Virus record (IMG/VR): IMGVR_UViG_3300044991_001618
Coordinates: 1-64,000 of that record
DNA length: 64,000 nt
Source: a virus
Strand: one strand, 5' to 3'
The position numbers were made by a program, and so were the translations under genes. The notes under the pieces are model-generated. The model searched no databases. It saw only the letters and a program-made list of their open reading frames with translations, and had not been told where the DNA came from. Positions within the stretch are counted from its first letter, which is position 1; each line of letters opens with the position of its first letter. Shown here piece after piece: positions 49,194 through 58,462 of the stretch.

Positions 49194-50240
49194 TTATAAT
49201 TTGTTTAGTTGCTCTTGAAATGCGTTTATTCTATTATCAAAATATGAATTAAAACAATTGATAACTGTTGATGTGAATTTATCCTTATCTTTATACATAT
49301 TAGATGTCTTTTCTATCTCTTCATATAGTTCAGGTGTTATACTGTCTTCCAACCAATTCTGAATAAATTCGGCAATATAATCAACCATTTTTAATTTGTC
49401 TTGTATCCAAATGCCGTTTTTATCATTCATCCATTCAGGTATTAAATCTGGTATTCTACCAATAACTGGAATACCACAAGCCATAGATTCTAATGGATAT
49501 GTTCCAAAACCACTAATATCATCAATCCAAACGCTTAAAAAACAATTCTTTAAAGAATTAGCAAATTCACTTTGGCTAAGACCCCTCATATCCCTAAATG
49601 TGAACCACCTAAATTGGGGGTATTTTAAATAAAATTGTTTAACAATATTAATTGTATCAGTCTGCTCTCTTGTGTGAACAGCAATAATTGGCATTGGGGG
49701 TACTTTTGGTTTATCAAATAAATCTGAAATTACTGGGGTAATAATGTCATAAGACATTTTCTTCATATATGAATCTAGTTCATCCTTTTGTTTTTCAGAA
49801 GTTGTTATACATTTTAAAAATCCTAATGAAGGCCAACTTTGCCCTGGTTGTAATGTATCTAAAACATAAGAGTAAGATTGCATCAATACAATTTTACCAC
49901 AAGGCAAATCTTTTATTTGTTCCATAATAAATCCATATATTTCTGGAAGTACAATAAAATCTTCTGGACTAATTTCCAAATTCTCCCCCTCAATTGAACG
50001 GTGGGGTAATGAGGTCATATAACTTTCGTCAAGCCAAGAAGCAACACCTGAATAATCTTTCTTTTCGTGTAATATAATAGGATTGAAGCCGTTATCTTTT
50101 AATGATAATGCCACATCGTATATATATTTTATGGATGCCCTAGCATTTCCTTTTGTGTCTTGAGCCACAAAATAAATCCTTGATTTCTTATCTTTTAAGA
50201 TATTTAAAGAATTTTCAATTTTTGGTTTAATATCATTCAT
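49194..50240 (-). CDS. GT-B glycosyltransferase
   Basis: 348 residues. GT4-like GT-B protein: N-terminal Rossmann part with SRIYFVAQDTKGNARASIKY, C-terminal nucleotide-sugar site in DISGFGTYPLESMACGIPVIGR (the E-x7-E type region) and ILDKLKMVDYIAEF-type helices. One base from the upstream small gene and 1 nt from GT2. The pair may build a two-sugar modification. Confidence 0.85.
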   Translation of the reverse strand: MNDIKPKIENSLNILKDKKSRIYFVAQDTKGNARASIKYIYDVALSLKDNGFNPIILHEKKDYSGVASWLDESYMTSLPHRSIEGENLEISPEDFIVLPEIYGFIMEQIKDLPCGKIVLMQSYSYVLDTLQPGQSWPSLGFLKCITTSEKQKDELDSYMKKMSYDIITPVISDLFDKPKVPPMPIIAVHTREQTDTINIVKQFYLKYPQFRWFTFRDMRGLSQSEFANSLKNCFLSVWIDDISGFGTYPLESMACGIPVIGRIPDLIPEWMNDKNGIWIQDKLKMVDYIAEFIQNWLEDSITPELYEEIEKTSNMYKDKDKFTSTVINCFNSYFDNRINAFQEQLNKL

Positions 50241-50241
50241 G

Positions 50242-50520
50242 TTAATATTTGTTTATTATCTTTTTGTTTAATAATGTATTAAATGCCAATTTAAATGGTA
50301 GAGTCAAGTTATTACCTGAACTTAATCCAAGTTTTTCATCAATGTCATCATTCTCTGTTAGAATAACATCTAACATTAGTTTTACAAGTTCATATTTTAT
50401 AATATTTATTTTTGTATCTGTTGTACCTGTTATTTCTATTGATGCAACTTCTGTCATATCAACATACTTTTCAACAATATCTAAATCAACATAATAATGT
50501 TCTCCTAAAATTTTTAACAT
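50242..50520 (-). CDS. Small hypothetical protein
   Basis: 92 residues, acidic, with an alpha/beta arrangement (HYYVDLDIVEKYVDMTEVASIEITG). Overlaps the HAD-like gene by 7 nt. Not recognised. Confidence 0.5.
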   Translation of the reverse strand: MLKILGEHYYVDLDIVEKYVDMTEVASIEITGTTDTKINIIKYELVKLMLDVILTENDDIDEKLGLSSGNNLTLPFKLAFNTLLNKKIINKY

Positions 50521-51101
50521 AGTTCTAAAATTTTGTCTTTAAATTCTCTTAGTTTATTTATGCTATGTTTGGTTTTAATATTTTTATTGTATTCTTGTTC
50601 ATACTTAATTATAACCAAATTGTTTGGCACATCTAATAATAGGTTAGGATTAGCCGTAAGTAAAACATCTATTGGTTTAATCATCTCATTTTTTGTTTGT
50701 TCGCTATAAAATTTGATATTTTCAATCAAACAAGAAAATTTTGATAAAAAGAACAATGTTGCTGGCTTTGATTTTCCAATTTCATCGGAAACAATAATAA
50801 TCTCATGATTATCTCTCATATCCAAATAAAAATCATTCAAATCATTCATCCCTGTATATTCAACAGATGCTGCATGCCCAAATATCTCCATTGGATGTTC
50901 AATGTATAAAAAATTATACAAATCATCATCCAATGGAAATTTAAAATGATTTAAAAGATTTAAGGAATCAATTGGGTAATTTATTTCATATTTAAATTCT
51001 GATTCATTATCTTCATTTGCAACATAAAACTTATCATAAACTTGTTCTATCTTCCCAAGAGTGTCCCTTAATATTCCATTTAAATCAATTGCTATTGTCA
51101 T
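50514..51101 (-). CDS. HAD-like phosphatase-related protein
   Basis: 195 residues. The start TIAIDLNGILRDT resembles HAD motif I (D-x-D-x-T/V) but the second Asp is Asn, and the downstream segment EIIIVSDEIGKSKPATLFFLSKF resembles motif II/III with Lys. A T4-like 'phosphatase-like' gene family next to PhoH is common. With Asn at the acid/base position, phosphatase activity is doubtful. Overlaps phoH by 17 nt. Confidence 0.6.
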   Translation of the reverse strand: MTIAIDLNGILRDTLGKIEQVYDKFYVANEDNESEFKYEINYPIDSLNLLNHFKFPLDDDLYNFLYIEHPMEIFGHAASVEYTGMNDLNDFYLDMRDNHEIIIVSDEIGKSKPATLFFLSKFSCLIENIKFYSEQTKNEMIKPIDVLLTANPNLLLDVPNNLVIIKYEQEYNKNIKTKHSINKLREFKDKILELC

Positions 51102-51816
51102 ACTTTTTTAAAATTTTGCTTATGATGGGGTTTCTAACAATATCCTCACTATAAAATTCATGGTGAGCAATATCTGAGATGCCTTGTAATCTTTCCATAG
51201 CATCATATAATCCAGTTCCCCTCTTGTCTTTATATCTATCAGTTTGTTCCAAATCTCCAGATATAAAGAATTTAGTATTAAAACCTATTCTTGTCAATAG
51301 TAATTTCATTTGATTTGGTGTGGTATTTTGTGCCTCTTCTAATACCAAGATGGTGTTGTCAATGTTTAAACCCCTCATATAAGCAAGAGCCATAACCTCA
51401 ATAACCTCCATATCCATTAATTTCTCACGGATATTTTTGCCAATTATTTTGTTAATTAAATAAAATGATGGATAAATATATGGATCCATCTTCTCATTTA
51501 CATTTCCAGGTAACGCCCCTAGTTTCTCTTCTGCTTCAACTGCTGGTTTAACAATCACCAACTTGTCATATGTATTGCTGGGGTCTGCAAGTAAGTCAAT
51601 GGCTGCTTTCATAGACATATAACTCTTTCCAGTTCCAGCAGGACCAATGCAAATTGTAATTTGGTTATTTAACAATTTGTCATAATAAACCACTTGATTG
51701 TCATTTAGGAATTTTTCTTTTGTTTTCTTTTTAAGTAAACTACAAATTTGGCTTTTCCTAGATTGGGGAGCTAACTCAACCTCATCTTCTTTTTTCACAA
51801 ATCTTCTTCTCGTCAT
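51085..51816 (-). CDS. PhoH-family ATPase
   Basis: 243 residues. Walker A GPAGTGKS (near residue 58), Walker B TILVLEEAQNTTPNQMK and the motif KFFISGDLEQTDRYKD with LYDAMERLQGI typical of PhoH-type NTPases. Predicted RNA helicase/ATPase of unknown role, common in large phages. A basic N-terminus (RRRFVKKEDE) starts at the ATG. Co-transcribed with the HAD-like gene. Confidence 0.92.
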   Translation of the reverse strand: MTRRRFVKKEDEVELAPQSRKSQICSLLKKKTKEKFLNDNQVVYYDKLLNNQITICIGPAGTGKSYMSMKAAIDLLADPSNTYDKLVIVKPAVEAEEKLGALPGNVNEKMDPYIYPSFYLINKIIGKNIREKLMDMEVIEVMALAYMRGLNIDNTILVLEEAQNTTPNQMKLLLTRIGFNTKFFISGDLEQTDRYKDKRGTGLYDAMERLQGISDIAHHEFYSEDIVRNPIISKILKKYDNSN

Positions 51817-51850
51817 TAAGTTGTTTTTATTTAATAATAAATAATAGGAA

Positions 51851-52852
51851 CTAGAATTTAGTAGTCAAATTTTCATCATTAAATTTATGTAACCAATATT
51901 CTATCATTTCATCAAGCATTGTTTCAAATGTATATTTTGGTTGCCAGTTAATTGTTTTCCTTAATTTTGTTGCATCTCCTTTTAAATCATATAGTTCTTC
52001 TGGTCTATAAAATTTTTCATCTTGTTTTACATAATCCATATAATTTAACCCCAAGTATGAAAAAACATATTCACACAATTCTCTAACAGAATGGGATACC
52101 CCTGTGGCACACACAAAGTCATCAGGATTATCTAATTGCAATATTGACCACATTGCCTCCACATAATCTTTTGCGTGTCCCCAGTCCCTTGTAGCATCCA
52201 AATTACCCAAACTTAATGAATTAGCTAATCCCAATTTTATTTTAACTGCTTGTTTAACCACCTTGTTTGTTACAAAGTTTGTCCCCCTTCTTGGGGATTC
52301 GTGATTAAATAAAATCCCATTTGATATAAACATACCATATGAATTTCTATAATTTCTTGCAATATTATACCCAAATACTTTTGAACAACCATAGGGTGAT
52401 ACCGGATTTAAAGGCGTTGTTTCCCTTTGAAATCCATCAGCATCAATTGAATTACCAAACATTTCAGATGATGATGCCTGGTATATTTTAATTGACTTAT
52501 CTACAAGTTTAACCGCTTCAAGTAAGTTTAAAACGCCAAGTCCAGTTGCATTTGCTGTGTAAATGGGTTGGTCAAATGATATTCTTACATGAGATTGTGC
52601 TGCCAAATTATATATCTCATTAGGTCTAACATCTTGTATTACTCTAATTAATGATGATAAGTCAGTCAAATCAGCATAATGTAATTTTAACTTATCATAT
52701 ATATTATCCAATCTTGATGTTTGATTTTCTGCAACTGAATTTCTTTTCAATGTTCCATGAACTTCATATCCTTTCTCAATCAATAATTCTGCTAAGTATG
52801 ATCCATCTTGACCATTTATCCCAGATATCAATGCTATTTTATTTTCTTGCAT
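51851..52852 (-). CDS. gmd: GDP-mannose 4,6-dehydratase (copy 2)
   Basis: 333 residues from ATG 52852 (an upstream TTG at 52879 adds ten residues). Rossmann GINGQDGSYLAELL near the start, SSSEMFG (catalytic Ser region), YGCSK (catalytic Tyr-Lys) and FNHESPRRGTNFVT typical of Gmd. It makes GDP-4-keto-6-deoxymannose. Lies after fcl and overlaps its end by 14 nt. A second gmd is encoded at 53747-54745. Confidence 0.93.
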   Translation of the reverse strand: MQENKIALISGINGQDGSYLAELLIEKGYEVHGTLKRNSVAENQTSRLDNIYDKLKLHYADLTDLSSLIRVIQDVRPNEIYNLAAQSHVRISFDQPIYTANATGLGVLNLLEAVKLVDKSIKIYQASSSEMFGNSIDADGFQRETTPLNPVSPYGCSKVFGYNIARNYRNSYGMFISNGILFNHESPRRGTNFVTNKVVKQAVKIKLGLANSLSLGNLDATRDWGHAKDYVEAMWSILQLDNPDDFVCATGVSHSVRELCEYVFSYLGLNYMDYVKQDEKFYRPEELYDLKGDATKLRKTINWQPKYTFETMLDEMIEYWLHKFNDENLTTKF

Positions 52853-53741
52853 AAGTATAATTTTCAATAAACCACTCAACTGTTTCCTTCAACCCCTCCT
52901 CAATTGGGGTGAATTTAAAATCTGGTAAATATGACATCAATTTGCTATTATCAGATGGCTTTCTAAATTGTCCATCAGGTTTAGAATCATCAAATATTAC
53001 CTTACCCTTAAAGTTAAAATAATTTACCAATAAGTCAACCAAATCTCTTATACTAATTTCAGATGAGGGACTCAAAATAATTGGTTCAGATTCATTGTAA
53101 TTATTTAAAACCCATTCACTTAATCTTGCAACATCTTTAACATAAATAAATTCTCTTAATGGTTTACCAGATCCCCAAACAATAAAATCAGTTTTTGTTT
53201 CTTTTGCCAAAAATAATTTATGAATTAACATAGGAATAACATGACCATGCTCTAATGAGAAATTATCATTAGAACCATATATGTTTGTTGGTATTACTGA
53301 TTTATAATTTAACCCATATTGTTCTCTATATGCCCTAATTTGTATATCTGCCATTCTCTTGGCATAAGCATAGGGATAATTTGATGAATGAGGCTCACCC
53401 AAATGTATCTTCTTTTCAGTTAGGGGGTAATCAATATTATCTGGAAATACACAAGTGGATAAGAAACAAACCAAATTTTCAACTCCAACCTTCCTTGCTG
53501 ATTCTATAACATTTGTGTTTATCATAATGTTATCATAGAAATATTCACCCTTATACTTCATATTACCCCCAAGTCCACCAACTTTACCAGCACAATGAAT
53601 AATATGTGTTGGTTTATGCTTTTCAAAGGCTTCATATGTAAGGTGGGGGTTTGTTAAATCAATTTCACTTCCAATCTTAATATCTGATTTAATATGTGAA
53701 CCAACTAAACCATATCCACCAGTTACTAACAATTTTAGCAT
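52839..53741 (-). CDS. fcl: GDP-L-fucose synthase
   Basis: 300 residues. Epimerase-reductase of the extended SDR type: VTGGYGLVGSHI at the N-terminus, LSTCVFPDNIDYP, and YAYAKRM with the Tyr-x3-Lys pair. HVIPMLIHKLF and REFIYVKDVARL are also typical of Fcl. It turns GDP-4-keto-6-deoxymannose into GDP-L-fucose. The GT11 fucosyltransferase at 59502 fits as a user of its product. Confidence 0.93.
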   Translation of the reverse strand: MLKLLVTGGYGLVGSHIKSDIKIGSEIDLTNPHLTYEAFEKHKPTHIIHCAGKVGGLGGNMKYKGEYFYDNIMINTNVIESARKVGVENLVCFLSTCVFPDNIDYPLTEKKIHLGEPHSSNYPYAYAKRMADIQIRAYREQYGLNYKSVIPTNIYGSNDNFSLEHGHVIPMLIHKLFLAKETKTDFIVWGSGKPLREFIYVKDVARLSEWVLNNYNESEPIILSPSSEISIRDLVDLLVNYFNFKGKVIFDDSKPDGQFRKPSDNSKLMSYLPDFKFTPIEEGLKETVEWFIENYTYARK

Positions 53742-53746
53742 ATAAA

Positions 53747-54745
53747 CTAATATTTTTTATTATTAATCATTTTAGTAATCCTAACTTGTTCATCCCAATG
53801 CTCAATCATTTCATCCATTAACATTTCAAAAGTATATTCTGGCTTCCAACCAAATTCTTTTCTAATTTTAGTAGAATCACCTTTAAGATATTTTAATTCT
53901 TCAGGTCTCATAAATTCTTGGTCTTGGACAACATATAGATTATAATCAAGTTCTAGTTTAGTAAATACATAATCAATCATTTCTCTAACTGAATGAGTTT
54001 TCATTGTTGATACAACATAATCATCTGGTGTATTGTGGTTTAATAATAAGTGCATTGCTTTTACATAATCTTTAGAATGACCCCAATCTCTATATGAATC
54101 CATATTGCCAATGACTAGTTTATTTGCTAATCCATGTTTTATTTCAAGAGCAGTTTTAATAACTTTGCTTGTTACAAAATTGGATCCCCTTCTTGGGGAT
54201 TCATGATTGAATAGTATTCCATTTACAGCATGTAATCCATAACCCCTTCTGTAACTTCTAACTAATGAATATGCAGATAATTTAGAACACCCATATGGTG
54301 ATACTGGTATCATTGGTGTTGTTTCTCGTTGAAAGCCATCACTATCAACAGAGTTTCCAAACATTTCTGATGATGATGCTTGATAAAATTTAGCATTTGG
54401 ACAACTTCTTCTATAGGCTTCTAACATATTTAAAACACCATTTGAATTTGTTTGTAATGTAAATTCTGGTATATCAAAACTTATTCTAACATGACTTTGT
54501 GCTGCTAAATTATATATTTCATCAGGTTGTATTTTATCTAATAATTTTTGTAAATTTGTTTGGTCTAAAACATCCCCATAATAAACATACATTCTATCTT
54601 TTATGGATTCAATACGGCTTTGTTGGTGTTCAGGTACTGAATTTCTTCTAACAATGCCATAAACTTCATATCCTAAAGACAATAAATATTCTGATAAGTA
54701 TGAGCCATCTTGCCCATTAATTCCTGTAATAAATGCTTTTTTCAT
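53747..54745 (-). CDS. gmd: GDP-mannose 4,6-dehydratase (copy 1)
   Basis: 332 residues, closely similar to the gene at 51851 (same GINGQDGSYL, SSSEMFG, YGCSK and FNHESPRRGSNFVT blocks). 5 nt before fcl. Two copies may supply different pathway branches (fucose and an amino-sugar) or reflect a gene duplication around fcl. The start MKKAFITGINGQD is well placed after a 1-nt gap. Confidence 0.93.
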   Translation of the reverse strand: MKKAFITGINGQDGSYLSEYLLSLGYEVYGIVRRNSVPEHQQSRIESIKDRMYVYYGDVLDQTNLQKLLDKIQPDEIYNLAAQSHVRISFDIPEFTLQTNSNGVLNMLEAYRRSCPNAKFYQASSSEMFGNSVDSDGFQRETTPMIPVSPYGCSKLSAYSLVRSYRRGYGLHAVNGILFNHESPRRGSNFVTSKVIKTALEIKHGLANKLVIGNMDSYRDWGHSKDYVKAMHLLLNHNTPDDYVVSTMKTHSVREMIDYVFTKLELDYNLYVVQDQEFMRPEELKYLKGDSTKIRKEFGWKPEYTFEMLMDEMIEHWDEQVRITKMINNKKY

Positions 54746-54746
54746 A

Positions 54747-55346
54747 TTATTTTTTAAAAATTTTCATTTTAGTTAAATCAGGCCAATCAGTAACTACCCA
54801 TTGCCTTGGTGGGGTATTGATTGCATCTTGTAATTTATTTAGTCCTAATTGTGCAATCTCAGGTGTCATATAATAATGAAATCCAAGAGTGTCTATATCT
54901 TGGTCTCTCCACGGTATGTTAGGTAATCTTCCATCATAAGACATTTTCTTTAATGAAATATAATCAATTTCATTATCAAGTAAAATAATACCCCCTCTAC
55001 CTAATGAAAGATGTTTTTGATATTGAAAACTAACACACATAAATGTGTTGGGAATATAACTATTTTTTTTCCACAATACTGCTGCATCAATAATTCTTTT
55101 ATCACCATAATTAAGTGTATAATAATTTTCCCAATCTTCATATCTCCATTCTAGTTCTATACCTATTTTTTCTGCCAAAAATGGTACAGACAAATATGTT
55201 CTTGTAGGTACATTAATTTTGGTTTCTTTAACATATCTTAAACATAATTCTAACCCATGTGTACAACTATCAACAGCAACTGCATAAGAAGAACCAAAAA
55301 ACTCTGATATTTTATTTTCAAAAGTTGAAACTACTTCAAAATTCAT
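54747..55346 (-). CDS. Short DegT/DnrJ-type aminotransferase
   Basis: 199 residues, about half the usual 370-400. PLP-enzyme signs: FGSSYAVAVDSCTHGLELCL near the start, DAA in KRIIDAAVLW, and the Schiff-base lysine Lys111 in SFQYQKHLSLGRGG. The C-terminal small domain is missing after MTPEIAQLGLNKL. Expected substrate: GDP-4-keto-6-deoxymannose to GDP-perosamine-type amino sugar. A shortened but in-frame gene with intact ends; may need a partner or be inactive. Confidence 0.75.
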   Translation of the reverse strand: MNFEVVSTFENKISEFFGSSYAVAVDSCTHGLELCLRYVKETKINVPTRTYLSVPFLAEKIGIELEWRYEDWENYYTLNYGDKRIIDAAVLWKKNSYIPNTFMCVSFQYQKHLSLGRGGIILLDNEIDYISLKKMSYDGRLPNIPWRDQDIDTLGFHYYMTPEIAQLGLNKLQDAINTPPRQWVVTDWPDLTKMKIFKK

Positions 55347-56245
55347 TTTTTATCATTTAAATAGGTTTTAATATTGTTGTTATCATCACACCATTTAAGT
55401 GCGTATTGACCTTCTAACGGTCTTGAAAACATTGGATGGTAATGTTTGGCACACCCCTCAAAAAAATAATGATTGGCTTGAGTTAATCTAGTTTTATTAA
55501 AATCTGTAACACCTTCAACATTACAGCCACCATGCAACATATTTGAAGCCCATATTAAAGCTTGTCCTTTTTTTAAACTTACGTTTTTTTCAGAGGCTTT
55601 TTTACTTTTTATTAATTCAATTAAAAAATCTTCATATATTTTATAATTATTAGATTCCCCATTTTCAATAGTATCAGGGTGAGGTAAATTAAGATTATGG
55701 TATTCATATACTGGCCATTTATGACTACCCGGTATTATTTTTAAAGTGCCATTAGTTTCATCAACATCTTCAAATGCTACCCACACACCAACCATCCAAA
55801 GATGTGGTATTGTGTGAAAATGTATTGTATCACTATGTAGTGGTTGATTACTACCTTTAATAAAATTAATAGTTGAAAATGGAAATGGCGTTTTTCCATA
55901 TAAATAACTAAGAGTATTAATAATTTTAGGGTGTATTGTTAAATTAGCAATTGAGTCACTTTTTTTCCAATGTTCAAATATTCTTTTACTTTCTGTATAT
56001 TGAAAGTGGTCAGCATGATATGTAGTATTTTCATTATTTAGTGCACTATACGTGTCATTTACTATTGGTAATATATCATCATCAGTTAATTCTAAATCAA
56101 TAATAAGATAACCATTTTCATTATAAAATTTACAATTTTCTTTTTGTTTATTGGTTAGCCCTGAATCATCCAATAATTCGTGAAAAAATGGTGATTCAAT
56201 CCATGGAATGTCTAATGAGTTGTTTGATGGTTTAAAATTATTCAT
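55343..56245 (-). CDS. Phytanoyl-CoA dioxygenase-like Fe(II)/2OG enzyme
   Basis: 300 residues. Iron ligands His137 and Asp139 (QPLHSDT) and His238 (NMLHGG), with the 2-oxoglutarate-binding Arg253 (NKTRLTQ). Also IPGSHKWP typical of the family. Could hydroxylate a sugar or an acyl chain. 4-nt overlap with the aminotransferase gene and 8-nt overlap with the acyltransferase gene make a tight operon. Confidence 0.85.
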   Translation of the reverse strand: MNNFKPSNNSLDIPWIESPFFHELLDDSGLTNKQKENCKFYNENGYLIIDLELTDDDILPIVNDTYSALNNENTTYHADHFQYTESKRIFEHWKKSDSIANLTIHPKIINTLSYLYGKTPFPFSTINFIKGSNQPLHSDTIHFHTIPHLWMVGVWVAFEDVDETNGTLKIIPGSHKWPVYEYHNLNLPHPDTIENGESNNYKIYEDFLIELIKSKKASEKNVSLKKGQALIWASNMLHGGCNVEGVTDFNKTRLTQANHYFFEGCAKHYHPMFSRPLEGQYALKWCDDNNNIKTYLNDKK

Positions 56246-56768
56246 AGTTCATAAGTTTTTTAGCACTTTCTAATATTTGTTTTGAATCTCTCGTTTTGAT
56301 TGGTTTTGCTGGTGATCCAGCATATACTGTCCAAGGTTCTGTATCTTTAGTAACAACAGACCCAGCTCCAACTATTGACCCTTCACCTAATGTTACACCA
56401 GGTAAAACAGTACAATTAACACCTAAAGTAGAGTATCTTTTAAATATTACTGGTTTATTTATGACCATTCGATGTTCTAATGGAACAACAGGCGATATTA
56501 ATCCTTGAGTAAAATCATCACTTGCGCAGACAATTCTACTTCCAGAACCAATGTTAGTAAAATCTTCCATAACAATTAATGCTGGCGCACCACCTATAAT
56601 TGAAACACTTGGTGCAATATGAATATAATCCCCCAATATTGCTTGAGTTGATATATAAGTCCACATATCAATTGCTACATGATTACCTATTTCAACTAAT
56701 TCAGGTCTTGATATTATTGCTAAATTACTAACCCTAACATCTTTCCCCACTTTTTTTAATTTTTTCAT
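56238..56768 (-). CDS. Hexapeptide acyltransferase
   Basis: 176 residues. Left-handed beta-helix with hexapeptide turns (LGVNCTVLPGVTLGEGSIVGAGSVVTKD) and the C-terminal VYAGSPAKPIKTR block of the maltose/galactoside acetyltransferase family. It would acylate a sugar amine or hydroxyl. The ketoacyl synthase and reductase genes upstream suggest a non-acetyl acyl donor. Confidence 0.88.
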   Translation of the reverse strand: MKKLKKVGKDVRVSNLAIISRPELVEIGNHVAIDMWTYISTQAILGDYIHIAPSVSIIGGAPALIVMEDFTNIGSGSRIVCASDDFTQGLISPVVPLEHRMVINKPVIFKRYSTLGVNCTVLPGVTLGEGSIVGAGSVVTKDTEPWTVYAGSPAKPIKTRDSKQILESAKKLMNYE

Positions 56769-56777
56769 TTTTTATAT

Positions 56778-57428
56778 TTATAATCCACCATTTATTTTTA
56801 AATTACCACCACAAAAATATTCATTTTCTATAATATAATCAATAGTATTATATAATTCTTCAGTTTTACCAAACCTTTTTAAACCTATTTTTTCTTTTGC
56901 AATATCTTGATATTTAGATTCAACTCTATCACCCATTCCACCATCCCAATATCCTAGTTGTATTGTATTACATGTTATTCCATGTTTTATATTTTCTTTA
57001 TTAGCAACCGAAATTAATCTATCCAAAAAAGCTTTTGATGCACAATATAATGAATTTTTAGGTACATTCATTTCAGAAAAAATTGAAGATATTGATATCA
57101 CTCTACCCCATTTATTTTTAATCATATTTGGTAAGCATCCAGAAAGTATATTTATATTACCTTTTATGTTTACATTCAACATATCATCAATTTCTTTATA
57201 ATCATCCTCAGTAATACTATTTAAAAATACATCATATTTTTTACCTGACATATTTAAAACAATATCTACTTGATTTTCATTAAAAAAATTATTTACTTCT
57301 TTTGGGTTTGTTACATCAACGTCTTTACTACTTAAATCAATTACTTCATATTTTTTTTTAAGAAATGGTACTAATTTAGTTCCAAGACCACCTTTTCCAC
57401 CAAAAACAACTATTTTTTTCATAATCAT
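56778..57428 (-). CDS. Short-chain dehydrogenase/reductase (FabG-like)
   Basis: 216 residues. NAD(P)-binding VFGGKGGLGTKLV near residue 6-18, NMSGKK, the catalytic Ser in SISSIFSE and Tyr-x3-Lys in YCASKAF. Reductase of 3-ketoacyl or ketosugar substrates. ATG 57428 overlaps the KAS III stop in an ATGA arrangement, so the two enzymes are made together, which favours a 3-ketoacyl substrate. Confidence 0.85.
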   Translation of the reverse strand: MIMKKIVVFGGKGGLGTKLVPFLKKKYEVIDLSSKDVDVTNPKEVNNFFNENQVDIVLNMSGKKYDVFLNSITEDDYKEIDDMLNVNIKGNINILSGCLPNMIKNKWGRVISISSIFSEMNVPKNSLYCASKAFLDRLISVANKENIKHGITCNTIQLGYWDGGMGDRVESKYQDIAKEKIGLKRFGKTEELYNTIDYIIENEYFCGGNLKINGGL

Positions 57429-58369
57429 TGATTATACTTAATTATCATTGAACCCCAAGCCCAACCAGCACCAACAGCTGATAATAATATATTATCACCA
57501 TAAGTTATTTCACCTGATTTAATTGCATCATCTAAAGCAATTGGTATTGATGCACCTGCAATATTACCATATTTATCCATTATTGTTTTTACTTTATGCA
57601 TTGGTAAACCAACATCTTTTGCAACCAACTTTAATATATTAATACTAGGTTGATGTGGTACTAACATATTAATATCATCAGCTGTTAAATTAGCTTCTTT
57701 TAAAACACTTTTAATTGATTCAGGTAATACTTTAGTTGCTTGTTCCCAAACTTCTTTGCCTACCATTTCAAATGGTTTATCTAATGGCATTCTAAAACCT
57801 GTCATACCAGTACCTTTACCATTAGACAATATTTCACTTACCATCCAACTATTATCTGAGGGTCCTAAAACTACAGCTCCAGCACCATCGCCAAAAAATA
57901 CACAATGACGATTATTTAAGTTAGTATGTTTAGAATATGTTTCACTAGCAACAATTAATATATTTTTATATATACCAGTACTAATTAATGTTGATGCAAA
58001 TGACATAGCATAGACAAACCCAGCACAAACTGCATTAATATCAAATGATGGTACATTTTTTTCAATATCTAATTTATTATGTAAAACACATGCAGTTGAT
58101 GGTGATATTTGATCAGGACTAGAAGTAACTACTATAATTAAATCTAAATCTTCTTTATTTATGTTAGCCGATTCTAAAGCATTTATGGCAGCATAGTAAG
58201 CTAAATCAGAAGTTTTCTCATCAGCAATAAATCTTCTTTCTAAAATACCTAATTTTTGTTCAACCCATTCTGGTGTTGTGTCTATGTTTTTACATAGTTC
58301 ACTATTACTCACAACCCTATTAGGTAGATAAGACCCAGTACCAATTATTGTTACTTTATCACTCTTCAT
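57425..58369 (-). CDS. Ketoacyl-ACP synthase III-like enzyme (FabH-like)
   Basis: 314 residues. Complete triad: Cys115 in NAVCAGFVYA, His239 in VPHQPSINI and Asn269 in YGNIAGASIP. TPEWVEQKLGILERR near the N-terminus is classic KAS III. It condenses acyl-CoA with malonyl-ACP. In O-antigen clusters such enzymes make short acyl chains for amino-sugar acylation. In a phage this is very unusual. No acyl carrier gene is in the window, so host ACP would be used. Confidence 0.92.
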   Translation of the reverse strand: MKSDKVTIIGTGSYLPNRVVSNSELCKNIDTTPEWVEQKLGILERRFIADEKTSDLAYYAAINALESANINKEDLDLIIVVTSSPDQISPSTACVLHNKLDIEKNVPSFDINAVCAGFVYAMSFASTLISTGIYKNILIVASETYSKHTNLNNRHCVFFGDGAGAVVLGPSDNSWMVSEILSNGKGTGMTGFRMPLDKPFEMVGKEVWEQATKVLPESIKSVLKEANLTADDINMLVPHQPSINILKLVAKDVGLPMHKVKTIMDKYGNIAGASIPIALDDAIKSGEITYGDNILLSAVGAGWAWGSMIIKYNQ

Positions 58370-58373
58370 TTAT

Positions 58374-58462
58374 AGAAATGTTTTATCTAATTCTTACCTT
58401 TTGCAGAAATCTGTTTTATATTCATATACTAATACCCAACTTTCTTGGATAATTACATTTTA
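58374..58462 (-). pseudogene. Remnant of duplicated cupin gene
   Basis: The gap after the KAS III start carries a decayed copy of parts of the cupin gene (59085-59498). 58411-58433 equals 59129-59151 (23 of 23 bases) and 58434-58447 equals 59287-59300 (14 of 14). On the minus strand it reads NVIIQESW joined to YEYKT, so about 135 bp between are deleted, with an early stop after KR. Confidence 0.8.
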
